Source: CAYNHQ01 sp964397255 (GTDB taxonomy: Bacteria > Bdellovibrionota_G > JALEGL01 > DATDPG01). From it: DNA of 64,000 nt. This document shows positions 39,328 to 48,580 of this stretch, piece by piece. A model generated the notes under the pieces. That model searched no databases, was not told the DNA's origin, and saw only the letters and a list, made by a program, of their open reading frames with translations. Positions within the stretch are counted from its first letter, which is position 1, and the number at the start of each line of letters is the position of its first letter. The stretch spans positions 372,001 through 436,000 of the forward strand of contig CAYNHQ010000002.1 in the NCBI GenBank assembly GCA_964397255.1. The letters run 5' to 3'. The translations under genes and the position numbers were made by a program.

Positions 39328-40626
39328 TCAACGAGAAGAAAATAGGGCGCGAGTGACGACTTGATCGGCGCGGTCGGGGCCAAATGAGACAAGGGTTACG
39401 GATGCTTCAGACAGCTCCTCAATTCGATCAAGAAAGGCGCGGGCAGTCTTAGGAAGATCGCCGATCTTCTTCGGAATTTTGGTTAGAGCCGGCCAGCCTC
39501 GATGTTCCTCGTAGATCGGAACCGAGCGATCCAGAAGTCGGCAGTCGGAGGTGAAGGTTTCGCTGCGGTCACCGTCACGCTCATAGGCAACCGCGATTTT
39601 CACGACGGGAAGATCGGAAAGAACATCCAGCTTTGTCAAAGCTAAATCGGTGATACCGTTCACGCGAACGGAGTGACGTAGAAAAACGGCATCTAGCCAC
39701 CCACACCGACGAGGCCGACCCGTCGTCGCCCCGTACTCTGCCCCTTTTTCCCGAAGCGCATCCCCTTCTTTGCCAGAAAGCTCGCTCGGGAACGGGCCGC
39801 TACCTACGCGCGTCGTGTAGGCCTTTGAGACTCCGACCACCCGGTCAATATCCGTCGGGCCAATTCCTGCTCCGATACATGCGGCTCCGGACACCGTATT
39901 GGAAGAAGTGACAAAAGGATACGTTCCGTGATCGACATCGAGCGAGGTGCCCTGGGCCCCTTCAAACAGAATATTTTTCTTTTTTCGTTGCGCCTCATGA
40001 ACAATGAGCGACGTGTTGCAGACGTAAGGGAAAAGCCATTTGGTGTGCTTCTCGTATTGAGTGACGATTTCATTGATCTTGAGCGGTTTTTCGCCGAACA
40101 CTTTTTCTAAAATCAGATTTTTCTCGTGCAACACTTCAGTGAGCCTTTCACGAAAGGATTCAGGATGAAGAAGATCCCCGATCCGAATTCCTTCCCTCGC
40201 GATCTTATCGACATAGGTCGGCCCGATTCCCCGTCCTGTCGTCCCGATCTTCTTCCCCGCACGGCGCTCCTCACCTAATCGATCAAAGAGGCGGTGATAA
40301 GGAAAAACCACATGGGCGTTTTCGCTGATTTTTAAATTTTCCGGTGAAACCGAATGGCCGCTCTTTTGAAGCAGGTTGATTTCCTCCTCGAGACCACCGA
40401 CATCAATGACTACGCCGTTTCCAATGACCGAGGTGACCCCTTTGCGGAGGATTCCCGAGGGAATCAAGTGAAGGACAATTTTCTTTCCATCCACCACCAA
40501 AGTGTGGCCGGCATTGTTTCCACCCTGAAATCGGACCACCATATCCGCCTCTTCGGCCAGGAGATCCACGATCTTGCCTTTGCCCTCATCCCCCCACTGT
40601 GCTCCCACGACGACTACATTAGACAT
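39328..40626 (-). CDS. purA: Adenylosuccinate synthetase
   Basis: 432 residues, full length. It joins IMP and aspartate with GTP in AMP synthesis. Motifs: GTP loop QWGDEGKGKIVDLL at the N-terminus, NNAGHT, GTTGRGIGPTYVDK, VDHGTYPFVTSSN and TGRPRRCGWLD. It lies 8 bp after serA and is the last gene of the 18-kb minus-strand run. Confidence 0.97.
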   Translation of the reverse strand: MSNVVVVGAQWGDEGKGKIVDLLAEEADMVVRFQGGNNAGHTLVVDGKKIVLHLIPSGILRKGVTSVIGNGVVIDVGGLEEEINLLQKSGHSVSPENLKISENAHVVFPYHRLFDRLGEERRAGKKIGTTGRGIGPTYVDKIAREGIRIGDLLHPESFRERLTEVLHEKNLILEKVFGEKPLKINEIVTQYEKHTKWLFPYVCNTSLIVHEAQRKKKNILFEGAQGTSLDVDHGTYPFVTSSNTVSGAACIGAGIGPTDIDRVVGVSKAYTTRVGSGPFPSELSGKEGDALREKGAEYGATTGRPRRCGWLDAVFLRHSVRVNGITDLALTKLDVLSDLPVVKIAVAYERDGDRSETFTSDCRLLDRSVPIYEEHRGWPALTKIPKKIGDLPKTARAFLDRIEELSEASVTLVSFGPDRADQVVTRALFSSR

Positions 40627-40634
40627 TTTTGCAC

Positions 40635-42218
40635 CTACAGCCTGATCTGACGGACATCCCGGATGTTAACAACCTTTTTTAGTTCTTCGATCACCTTTTG
40701 CGGAACCGAGGAGTCGACATTTACGATCGACAGAGCCTCTTTTTTCTCCTTGTCGAGCGCCACCTGCATTTGAGAAATGTTGATCTTATTTTTCCCCAGG
40801 AGCGTTCCCCATGCTCCCACCACTCCAGGCTTGTCTTCATTTTGGATGAGAACAATATTTCCTTCCGGAATCACCTCGAGAAAGAAATTGTCAAATCGAA
40901 TAAGTCTTTCTTGTTCGCGGCCAAAGACCGAACCGTCCACTCGATGTTTTTCTCTGCCGGAACGAACGGTCACGCTGATGAGACTCAAATAATCTCCGGC
41001 TTCTGCCGCCCGGGACTCGACGACTTTAATTCCCCTTTCTTTCGCAATCACCGGCGCATTTACAAAGTTGACCGCCGTGGAGGATGTCGTCTCGAGTAAG
41101 CCGGAAATGGCGGCGACAGTGATCGGCGCAGTATTATATTTGGTAATCTCTCCTGAACACTCAATTTGAATTTCTTCCACAGGAGAAAGGCCCAGCTGGC
41201 CGACGAAACTTCCCAATCGCCCGGCGAGATGAAGATAGCGCCCCAATGCCGCCAGAACATCTCGGCTGACCGAGGGAACATTGACTCCGTTGATAATGAT
41301 GTCATCCACTACGAAAAGCCTGAGTTGTTCCACAGCGGCGGTTACAACTTGCTCCTGCGCTTCAGTCGTGGATGCCCCCAAATGGGGGGTCGCGATGACT
41401 TTCGGATGAAGAAGAAGAGGATGATCCTTCGGCGGAGGCTCTTTTTCGAACACGTCCAGCGCAGCACCCGCCACCTGGCCTGTCTTAAGCGCTTCCACAA
41501 GAGCCTGCTCTTCGACAATCTCGCCGCGGGCGCAATTAATGATCCGAACTCCTTTTTTCATCTTCTTAAACGCTGCTGTACTGAGAAGATGCTTCGTCTC
41601 ATCGCTCAACACAGCGTGAATCGTGATGAAATCGGCGCGGGAGAAAAGCTCGTCAAGTTTAACCACGGTGGCTCCCGCTTCGTGAGCCAGTTTCTCCTGA
41701 ATAAAGGGATCGTAACCGATGACATCCATTTTGAGGCCGCGCGCCCGCGAAGCCACCAACCGGCCGACATTTCCCAGGCCCACAATTCCAAGGCATTTTC
41801 CCGAAAGCTCGGTGCCGACAAAAGATTTTCGGTCCCACTTTCCTTCCCGAAGTGTAGCCGCGGCCTGAGGAATATTTCGCGCGAGAGCTAAAATCATGGC
41901 AATCGTATGTTCGGCAGTGGTGACCGCATTGCTACCCGGCGTATTCATGACAGCGACTCCTTTTTCCGTGGCCGCATGAAGATCAATATTGTCGTGACCC
42001 ATTCCCGCGCGAACGATGACTCGCAGCTCTTTGGCGGCTTCGATCACCGGGCGTGTGATTTTGACTCCACTACGAACAAGAAGCGCTTCGTAAGAAGGAA
42101 CTTCCTTAATAAGACCTTCTTCCGAAAGGCCCGTTTTTATATCCACCGTCGCTTTGGGAATCGCGCGAAGCTTTTCCAGCCCAGCCGAGTTGACTTCATC
42201 GCAAACCAAAATTTTCAC
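40635..42218 (-). CDS. serA: D-3-phosphoglycerate dehydrogenase
   Basis: 527 residues, the long form. Substrate domain, NAD-binding GIVGLGNVGRLVASRARG near residue 145, catalytic Arg/Glu/His region (INCARGEIVEEQALVEAL; TPHLGASTTEAQ), ASB regulatory domain (~320-450) and a C-terminal ACT domain (VLIQNEDKPGVVGAWGTLLGKNKINISQMQ) that senses serine. The GTG start overlaps the preceding aminotransferase stop by 4 bp. It catalyses the first step of serine synthesis. Confidence 0.96.
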   Translation of the reverse strand: MKILVCDEVNSAGLEKLRAIPKATVDIKTGLSEEGLIKEVPSYEALLVRSGVKITRPVIEAAKELRVIVRAGMGHDNIDLHAATEKGVAVMNTPGSNAVTTAEHTIAMILALARNIPQAAATLREGKWDRKSFVGTELSGKCLGIVGLGNVGRLVASRARGLKMDVIGYDPFIQEKLAHEAGATVVKLDELFSRADFITIHAVLSDETKHLLSTAAFKKMKKGVRIINCARGEIVEEQALVEALKTGQVAGAALDVFEKEPPPKDHPLLLHPKVIATPHLGASTTEAQEQVVTAAVEQLRLFVVDDIIINGVNVPSVSRDVLAALGRYLHLAGRLGSFVGQLGLSPVEEIQIECSGEITKYNTAPITVAAISGLLETTSSTAVNFVNAPVIAKERGIKVVESRAAEAGDYLSLISVTVRSGREKHRVDGSVFGREQERLIRFDNFFLEVIPEGNIVLIQNEDKPGVVGAWGTLLGKNKINISQMQVALDKEKKEALSIVNVDSSVPQKVIEELKKVVNIRDVRQIRL

Positions 42219-43288
42219 TTCAGAGACCCTTCAATCGTCTCGAGCGCCCAACGCAGGTCCGATTCACTGCAATAGCCCATGTGGGAGAGGCGAAAGATCC
42301 TCCCTTCAAACTTTCCCTGCCCTCCGGCCAACCAAAGTCCTTGCGATTCCTTAAGGCCCGTCAGCCACGCTTTCAATTCTTTTCCCTCCGGCGCCCAGGC
42401 TGCTGTGATTCCCCATGTGGCATCGGCATCGGAGTTCACAAGATTAATTCTCATTTTCCGAAACGCTTCGCGCGCCATTTTTTGCATCGCCCGTTGCCGA
42501 GAAAAGAGTGCTTCTTTTCCCTCCTTTTCGATCATTCCCAGAGCGACATCAACGGCGCGAACAATTGAAATGGCCGGAGTAAATCCGGTTTGCCCCTTGG
42601 GCTGCATCTTCCATTCTTTTTGAAGCGAAAAGTAGTACCCCTGACTCGACGTTTTCCCCAGTCGATCTTCGGCGCGTTGACTGAGCGCCACCGTCGCGAG
42701 CCCAGGGGGCGACATGAGCGCCTTTTGTGAGGCCCCAATCAACACATCGATTCGATCTCGCGCCATGGATAAATCATGAATCCCCAATGCTGTGATCGCA
42801 TCGACGACCAACAGACAATCGTTTCGGCCGGCCAATGCTTTCCCGATCGCCGGAATGGGATGATAGACCCCGGTCGAAGATTCACAGGCTTGAACAAAAA
42901 CTCCTCGGGTCGCAGGGGTCAATCGCTTTCGAATTTCTTCCGGATCGACAGCCTTTCCCCATTCAACGGTAATTATGTCTCCCTTCAAATGATAGTGCTT
43001 TGCCAGTTCGACCCACCGTTCGCCGAATTTCCCTCCCTCGACCACGATCACTTCGTCTCCGGGAGAAAAAAGAGAGGCCACGCTGGCTTCCATTCCTCCC
43101 GAGCCCGATGAGGCAAGAACCAGAGCTTCACCGTCAGCATCGCAAAGCCATTTCAGTTTTCGGCGAACCGAACCGAGAATGTCGGCGAACTCTTTGGACC
43201 GGTGATGAATCATCGGCAGAGATTCGGCCTCCCGAACCGCCTGGGGAACCGGTGTCGGCCCGGGAGTAAAAAGACGAATCTCCTTCAT
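42215..43288 (-). CDS. Class V aminotransferase (serine-pyruvate/phosphoserine-type)
   Basis: 357 residues, AGXT-like fold. N-terminal FTPGPTPVPQAV, HHRSKEF, substrate-Arg/Trp region, PLP-Lys in IGASQKALMSPPGLATVA (near residue 190) and C-terminal FRLSHMGYCSESDLRWAL. It sits between dnaK-like and serA with 4-bp overlaps on both sides. That strongly suggests it is the serine-pathway aminotransferase replacing SerC, as in Thermotoga-type and deltaproteobacterial genomes, but the family also includes serine-glyoxylate enzymes. Confidence 0.88.
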   Translation of the reverse strand: MKEIRLFTPGPTPVPQAVREAESLPMIHHRSKEFADILGSVRRKLKWLCDADGEALVLASSGSGGMEASVASLFSPGDEVIVVEGGKFGERWVELAKHYHLKGDIITVEWGKAVDPEEIRKRLTPATRGVFVQACESSTGVYHPIPAIGKALAGRNDCLLVVDAITALGIHDLSMARDRIDVLIGASQKALMSPPGLATVALSQRAEDRLGKTSSQGYYFSLQKEWKMQPKGQTGFTPAISIVRAVDVALGMIEKEGKEALFSRQRAMQKMAREAFRKMRINLVNSDADATWGITAAWAPEGKELKAWLTGLKESQGLWLAGGQGKFEGRIFRLSHMGYCSESDLRWALETIEGSLK

Positions 43289-45072
43289 TCAATTTCCTTT
43301 AATTTCTTCTGAAGCTCATCGGTTAGGGTGGTCAGACGCTTTACATCTTTTTGTTCAATGACCGACGCACTTTGCTCGATCATCGACGTAACCTTTTTTT
43401 GCTGATCGCTCGAGAGTGTTTCCTTTTTTGCATCAAACACTTTCTTCAAGCGATGAGCTAGCACCTCCGTCTTCTGCGCAAGAGCCTCATTTTCTTCCTG
43501 ATCCTTCAACGCGACTTCGAGTGTTTCACGCGCCGACCGAGCCTTTTCAATTTCTTCTTGCGACAAACCGCTCGACATCGTCACGGTGATGGACTGCTCT
43601 TTTTTCGTGAAAAGATCTTTTGCTGATACGTGAACTATTCCGTTGGAATCGATATCAAAGCTGACTTCGATTTCAGGTTCTCCCGCCTTCGCTTTCCGAA
43701 TTCCATCGAGCAAAAATTCACCGAGCAATTCGTTGTCGGTCGCTACGGGTGCTTCTCCTTGAAAGACCTGAATACGAACGGTTTTTTGGTTGTCGCTTAC
43801 AGTTGTAAAGATTTTCTTTTGCGATACCGGCACGGTCGTGTTGGCCTGAATCACGCGCGTGAAAGAACTGCCCGCGGAAGCAATGCCAAGGGAAAGTGGC
43901 GTAACATCAAGCAGAAGCATTTCGACTTTGCTCTCAGAGGTCAGCGCATGCGCTTGAATGGCCGCGCCAATCGCGACCGCCTCGTCGGGATGGACTTGCT
44001 TCGACGCCGAGCGGCCGAAGAAGTTAGAAACCGTATCCTGAACCATCGGCATCCGGGTTTGGCCACCCACCAAGAGGACGTCGTCGAGATCCTCCTTGGA
44101 AAGTCCCGAGAGCTTTAAACACTCTTCCGTTGTAGCTAAAGTTCGTTGAACTAAATTGCCCGTAAGACGCTCAAGCTCCTTCCGAGTAATGGTCAGGTTG
44201 AGATGGAGAGGCCCCTTGCCCGCATCGTGGATGAACGGAAGATTGATTTCGATTTCATGGTAGGAAGAGAGATCACATTTTGCTTTCTCGCAGGTGTCCC
44301 GAAGGCGCTGAAGCGCCATCCGATGCTGACGAAGATCCACTTCGGTCTGTTGCAGGAATTTCTCGGCGAGATGATCGATTAACAAATTGTCGAAATCGTC
44401 GCCCCCAAGAAAGGTGTCACCCGCAGTGGCAAGAACTTTGAAAACACCATCGTTGATTTCGAGTATGGAAATATCGAACGTACCTCCACCCAAATCGTAT
44501 ACGGCAATGTTTTTGTTGTTGCGTTTGTTATATCCATAGGCGATTGCCGCGGCGGTCGGCTCATTGATGATTCGAAGTACATTGAGCCCGGCGATATGTC
44601 CGGCGTCCTTCGTCGCCTGCCTCTGTCCGTCATTGAAGTATGCGGGAACTGTAATGACGGCATCTTGCACCGTTTCTTGGAGTTGCGTCTCGGCGACCCG
44701 CTTCATTTCAAGCAGGATGTACGAGGAAATTTCGGGCACCGAAAATCGCTTTTCGAGACATTGGATTCGAATGTCTCCATTTTCTCCTTCCACGATTTCG
44801 TACGGATAAATCGCTTTGGCGACGCTCGCTTCACGTGAATTGAATCTCCGACCGATTAACCGCTTCACACTGTAAACGGTGCTTTTAGGATTGGTGATCG
44901 CCTGGCGCTTGGCCACTTGGCCGACCAAATGACGATTGTTTTCAAGAATCGCAACCACCGAAGGAGTGGTTTTGTATCCCCCTTTGTTAGAAATGACCGT
45001 GGTGGTTTTTCCGTCGCAAAAGGCGACACACGAATTCGTCGTGCCAAGGTCAATGCCGATAACTTTTCCCAT
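43285..45072 (-). CDS. DnaK-like Hsp70 chaperone
   Basis: 595 residues. ATPase domain with the phosphate-1 loop IGIDLGTTNSCVA, VPAYFNDGQRQATKDAG, VYDLGGGTFDISIL and VLLVGGQTRMPMVQ; then a substrate-binding beta domain (VTPLSLGIA ... NTTVPVSQKK) and a shortened helical lid without the EEVD-type tail. It is coupled to the J-domain gene upstream (2 bp gap) rather than to grpE/dnaJ. It may be a second, specialised Hsp70. It overlaps the aminotransferase gene by 4 bp. Confidence 0.93.
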   Translation of the reverse strand: MGKVIGIDLGTTNSCVAFCDGKTTTVISNKGGYKTTPSVVAILENNRHLVGQVAKRQAITNPKSTVYSVKRLIGRRFNSREASVAKAIYPYEIVEGENGDIRIQCLEKRFSVPEISSYILLEMKRVAETQLQETVQDAVITVPAYFNDGQRQATKDAGHIAGLNVLRIINEPTAAAIAYGYNKRNNKNIAVYDLGGGTFDISILEINDGVFKVLATAGDTFLGGDDFDNLLIDHLAEKFLQQTEVDLRQHRMALQRLRDTCEKAKCDLSSYHEIEINLPFIHDAGKGPLHLNLTITRKELERLTGNLVQRTLATTEECLKLSGLSKEDLDDVLLVGGQTRMPMVQDTVSNFFGRSASKQVHPDEAVAIGAAIQAHALTSESKVEMLLLDVTPLSLGIASAGSSFTRVIQANTTVPVSQKKIFTTVSDNQKTVRIQVFQGEAPVATDNELLGEFLLDGIRKAKAGEPEIEVSFDIDSNGIVHVSAKDLFTKKEQSITVTMSSGLSQEEIEKARSARETLEVALKDQEENEALAQKTEVLAHRLKKVFDAKKETLSSDQQKKVTSMIEQSASVIEQKDVKRLTTLTDELQKKLKEIE

Positions 45073-45074
45073 GA

Positions 45075-46259
45075 CTATTTCCCTTCGATTTCAGAGAGGC
45101 CTCGGAGCGCAAACTCATTATCCTCATCGAACTTGAGTGCAAGTTTGTACTCTTTTCGGGCAAGTGTGAAATTCCCCAGGCCTTGAAAAATCTTTCCCAT
45201 CGATGCGCGAACCGCCGCATCGTTGGGATAACATTCTACGGCTTTGAGTCCCATCTCTTTGGCCCGCTCCAGACTCCCTTTGCGATGCATATATAACATT
45301 GCAAGCTGCCGAAAACACTCCTTTTTTTTCGGATTTGCCGTTAACGCCTCCTCGAAAAGCGCGGTGGCACTGACCGTGTCTCCTCTCGCTAGGCACTCGT
45401 TCCCCTTAGAGAAGAGGTCGTCGGCGCGTTTGCGAAGAAGGAGAGGCTTTAAGCGATTGTATGCCTTTTGAAATTCCTGATTGTTGGGATCGTATTGACT
45501 CGCCATTTGATAGAAAGACGCCGCCGAAAGATCCTTTCCTTCTCCTTCCGCCTGTTTGCCTCGCTCAAAATAAGTTTTGGCCAATGCCAGTCGCTCAATC
45601 AATGTTTTGGCTGTCAAAGTTATTTTGGAGGGAGTTGCTTCAGGAGCATGACCCTTATCTCCTTCGGTGCCTTTCGTCAGTGAATGATCATAGGTTTTGC
45701 GTCGAGCAACATCCGATAAGTCTTCATACGATTTCGTTATGCGACCAAATATTTCTTCCAGCTTCTCCTTGTAATGACCCAGGAATTGCCCAAAGAATCG
45801 GTCGGGGTGATATTCTTTCACCAACCGAAAATAGTTTTTCCTGATCGATTCCACGGATGCCCCCGTTTTTAGATCGAGCACTTCGTAATGGTTTTGTTGG
45901 GCCAGTGCAGCGTGGCGCATGAGGATTTCACTCCGCCTCTCACGAGGAATTTTCTTGAGTTGCGGGTCTTCTTCATCTTCGTCAAGTTGGTCGAGAATAC
46001 TTTTCCCCCGAACTACCGATTTCTTGGGTGCCGCTTTCACGGCGCGAATATCCATTTTGAGAAATCCCGCGCCTACCAATCGCTCCAAGCTTTTCCAAAC
46101 ACGGGCGGTGTCATACCCGAGCATTTGGGCGATTTCCTTCAACGTGCTTGTTCCATTGACGCGGCTGAATATAAAAGCCTCTTCGGGTTGAAGACCGAAG
46201 GCCTCAACACCCTCCAATTTTGCAACCACTGGAACACTTTCATCCGATGGAGGATTCAT
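45075..46259 (-). CDS. J-domain protein with winged-helix N-terminus and C-terminal TPRs
   Basis: 394 residues. Residues ~20-75 form a winged-helix-like domain (FIFSRVNGTSTLKEIAQMLGYDTARVWKSLERLVGAGFL). Residues ~130-200 form a J-domain with HPD (LVKEYHPDRFFGQ). Residues ~240-390 hold three or more TPRs. There is no Gly/Phe or zinc domain. It overlaps xerC by 4 bp and precedes the dnaK-like gene by 2 bp, so it is the likely partner that delivers clients and stimulates that Hsp70's ATPase. Confidence 0.87.
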   Translation of the reverse strand: MNPPSDESVPVVAKLEGVEAFGLQPEEAFIFSRVNGTSTLKEIAQMLGYDTARVWKSLERLVGAGFLKMDIRAVKAAPKKSVVRGKSILDQLDEDEEDPQLKKIPRERRSEILMRHAALAQQNHYEVLDLKTGASVESIRKNYFRLVKEYHPDRFFGQFLGHYKEKLEEIFGRITKSYEDLSDVARRKTYDHSLTKGTEGDKGHAPEATPSKITLTAKTLIERLALAKTYFERGKQAEGEGKDLSAASFYQMASQYDPNNQEFQKAYNRLKPLLLRKRADDLFSKGNECLARGDTVSATALFEEALTANPKKKECFRQLAMLYMHRKGSLERAKEMGLKAVECYPNDAAVRASMGKIFQGLGNFTLARKEYKLALKFDEDNEFALRGLSEIEGK

Positions 46260-47206
46260 GCAGCCGACTGCCTTTTGGCACGTGGGTGGGACTCCGCATG
46301 AACTTTTCTCAGCTTTCCAAGCGTGACGTTCGTGTATTTTTCCGTTGTCGCGAGCGAGGCATGCCCAAGAAGTTCTTGTATCACACGAAGATCCGCACCA
46401 TGGTCGAGAAGATGAGTGGCAAAGCTATGTCGCAATGTATGCGGAGATAACTTCACGCGAGTCGAAAGCGTCCGCAGGTGCTTTTCGAGAATGACGGCCA
46501 GCCCACGTGTCGTCAGCCTCCCTCCCCTTACATTGAGGAAGAAGGCTAAGGTCGTTTCTTTCTTTTGTAATTGATGTCGTTCATTTCGGTACATCCGAAG
46601 GGCGTCGCAAGCGAACTCTCCAAGCGGAACAATTCGGTCTTTATCTCCTTTTCCTCGCACACGAACTTCCCTTTGATCCAAATCGATATCTTCAAGATCG
46701 AGTCCCACGGCTTCTGCGGCCCGCAGACCTGACCCATAGAGAAGCTCGAAGAGAGCGCGATCTCGAAGGCCAGCCGCCTGATCTTCTGGAGGAATGGCGA
46801 TAAGTTCTTTGAGAACGGATTCAGAAGCGACCTGCGGAACGCGTTTGGGGATCTTCGGACCGCTGACAGATTCGGTAGGATCGGAAGTGATGAGTTGCTG
46901 TCGAGCCATCTCGGCAAAGAAAACACGAATCGTGGCTAATTTACGCGAAATACTGGCGGGGGCGTGTTCTTCATGGAGGGTCGAGAGAAAACCTCGAACA
47001 TGGTAGCGATCGATTTTGGGAAGATTGGAGGGCGTCAATCCTTTGTCGATCACCTTTTTGTTTCGGAGGAAGGATTCGAACTGCTCGATGTCGGACAAGT
47101 AATTTCGAACGGTGTGCGGCGAAAGGCGTCGAACTTCTTTGAGGAAGTTTCCAAACCGCTCTCGAAGTACCTCAGGCCCGCGCGGCATAGGGTGGATTAA
47201 AGTATT
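46256..47206 (-). CDS. xerC: Tyrosine recombinase XerC/XerD
   Basis: About 316 residues from ATG 47206; the frame is open to 47251, and ATG 47185 is also possible. N-terminal SAM-like core-binding domain (LSPHTVRNYLSDIEQFESFL). Catalytic residues Arg (YGSGLRAAEAVGLD), Lys (GKGDKDRIVPLG), HTLRH, the second His (ELLGHASLATTEKY) and Tyr are all present. It overlaps the 3' end of trmFO by 35 bp. It resolves chromosome dimers at dif; the trmFO-xerC order is common in deltaproteobacterial-type genomes. Confidence 0.9.
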   Translation of the reverse strand, partial: NTLIHPMPRGPEVLRERFGNFLKEVRRLSPHTVRNYLSDIEQFESFLRNKKVIDKGLTPSNLPKIDRYHVRGFLSTLHEEHAPASISRKLATIRVFFAEMARQQLITSDPTESVSGPKIPKRVPQVASESVLKELIAIPPEDQAAGLRDRALFELLYGSGLRAAEAVGLDLEDIDLDQREVRVRGKGDKDRIVPLGEFACDALRMYRNERHQLQKKETTLAFFLNVRGGRLTTRGLAVILEKHLRTLSTRVKLSPHTLRHSFATHLLDHGADLRVIQELLGHASLATTEKYTNVTLGKLRKVHAESHPRAKRQSAA

Positions 47207-48536
47207 CATGAAACACTTTTCCCATCTCTGATCTCCATTCGTTCGAAGCATCGAACGCTCGTCTTAACAATTCCAAACGTTTGCCCTCTTTGGTCTGGCC
47301 AGCGTTTGAAGGCGGAGGAAAGAGGCCAAAATTAATATTCATCGGCGCGAAGGCTCCATGAAGGGGAGCGGTAGTAATCGCCTTTAAAAGAGCCCCCATG
47401 GCGGTGTTTTCCGAGGGAACCGGTGGAATACCAAGACCTCGTATTCGCGCGGAAGCCACAAGTCCCGCCCATTGTCCCATCGCCGCCGATTCGACATAAC
47501 CTTCGACCCCCGTGATTTGCCCGGCGATCAAAATACGTGGGTCACTCTTTAAGGAGAGATCAATATTGAGTAACTTGGGCGAGTCGATGTAGGTGTTCCG
47601 ATGCATCGATCCCATCCGAACGAACTCAGCCTTTTCAAGACCGGGAATCATTTGAAAGATTCGCTTTTGTTCCCCCCACTTCAGCCGAGTTTGAAAACCA
47701 ACAAGGTTATATAATGTCGTTGGGTTATTTTCCCTTCGGAGTTGAACCACCGCGTAGGGCCGTTTCCCCGTACGGGGGTCTTGGAGACCCACCGGTTTCA
47801 TGGGACCAAATGCGAGTGTTTGAATTCCACGCTCCGCTAAGACTTCGATGGGAAGGCAAGCTTCAAAACACTTAAGCGCTTCAAACGCCCGGACCGGAAC
47901 TTTTTCCCCGGCATTAAGCGCCTCAACAAATTGCTCATAGTTCACGCGATCCATTGGACAGTTGAGATAGTCCTCACTCTCAGGCTGATAACGACTTCCA
48001 AAAAAGGTCTTCGAATAGTCGATCGATTCTGCCGTCACAATGGGCGAGATGGAATCATAGAAATAGAGCGTGCCACCCAGTCTCGCGCTCAAATCATTGG
48101 CGAGCGCATCGGAAGTAAGTGGCCCCGTAGCAATAATGACAACGCTATAATTCTCGGGAACTCTCTCAACTTCCTCGTGAACCAATCGAATGAGCGGTTC
48201 ATTCTTGATTTCGGTCGTGATCCAATCCGAAAACTTTTCACGATCCACGCCGAGTGCTTTTCCCGAAGGCACACGCGACTTGTCCGCCGCTGAAAGAACG
48301 ATCGAACCTAGATCGGTCATTTCTCGCTTCAGAGCTCCCGGAGCAGAATTGGGATCTTCGGCACCCAGCGAATTGCTGCACACCAGTTCTCCCAGTCCTT
48401 CCCGCTGATGTGCAGGTGAAAATTTTTTCGGCTTCATTTCAAATAGGTCTACCCGATGCCCCAAGTGAGCGACCATGGTCGCCGCCTCAGAGCCGGCCAA
48501 ACCACCCCCCACCACAGCGACGGAAGCCTGTTCCAT
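47172..48536 (-). CDS. trmFO: Methylenetetrahydrofolate-tRNA-(uracil-5-)-methyltransferase
   Basis: 454 residues with the FAD motif VAVVGGGLAGSEAATMVAHLGHRVDLFEMKP at the start, CSNSLGAEDPNSAPGALKREM, DSISPIV, GTGKRPYAVVQLRRENN-like segment, and AGQITGVEGYVESAAMGQWAG near residue 330. It methylates U54 in the tRNA T-loop using folate and FAD. It lies between topA and xerC in the long operon. Confidence 0.96.
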   Translation of the reverse strand: MEQASVAVVGGGLAGSEAATMVAHLGHRVDLFEMKPKKFSPAHQREGLGELVCSNSLGAEDPNSAPGALKREMTDLGSIVLSAADKSRVPSGKALGVDREKFSDWITTEIKNEPLIRLVHEEVERVPENYSVVIIATGPLTSDALANDLSARLGGTLYFYDSISPIVTAESIDYSKTFFGSRYQPESEDYLNCPMDRVNYEQFVEALNAGEKVPVRAFEALKCFEACLPIEVLAERGIQTLAFGPMKPVGLQDPRTGKRPYAVVQLRRENNPTTLYNLVGFQTRLKWGEQKRIFQMIPGLEKAEFVRMGSMHRNTYIDSPKLLNIDLSLKSDPRILIAGQITGVEGYVESAAMGQWAGLVASARIRGLGIPPVPSENTAMGALLKAITTAPLHGAFAPMNINFGLFPPPSNAGQTKEGKRLELLRRAFDASNEWRSEMGKVFHEYFNPPYAARA

Positions 48537-48580
48537 GAACCTTCTAAATTAACCTGAAATCGCGCTCCTGACCAATCGCC

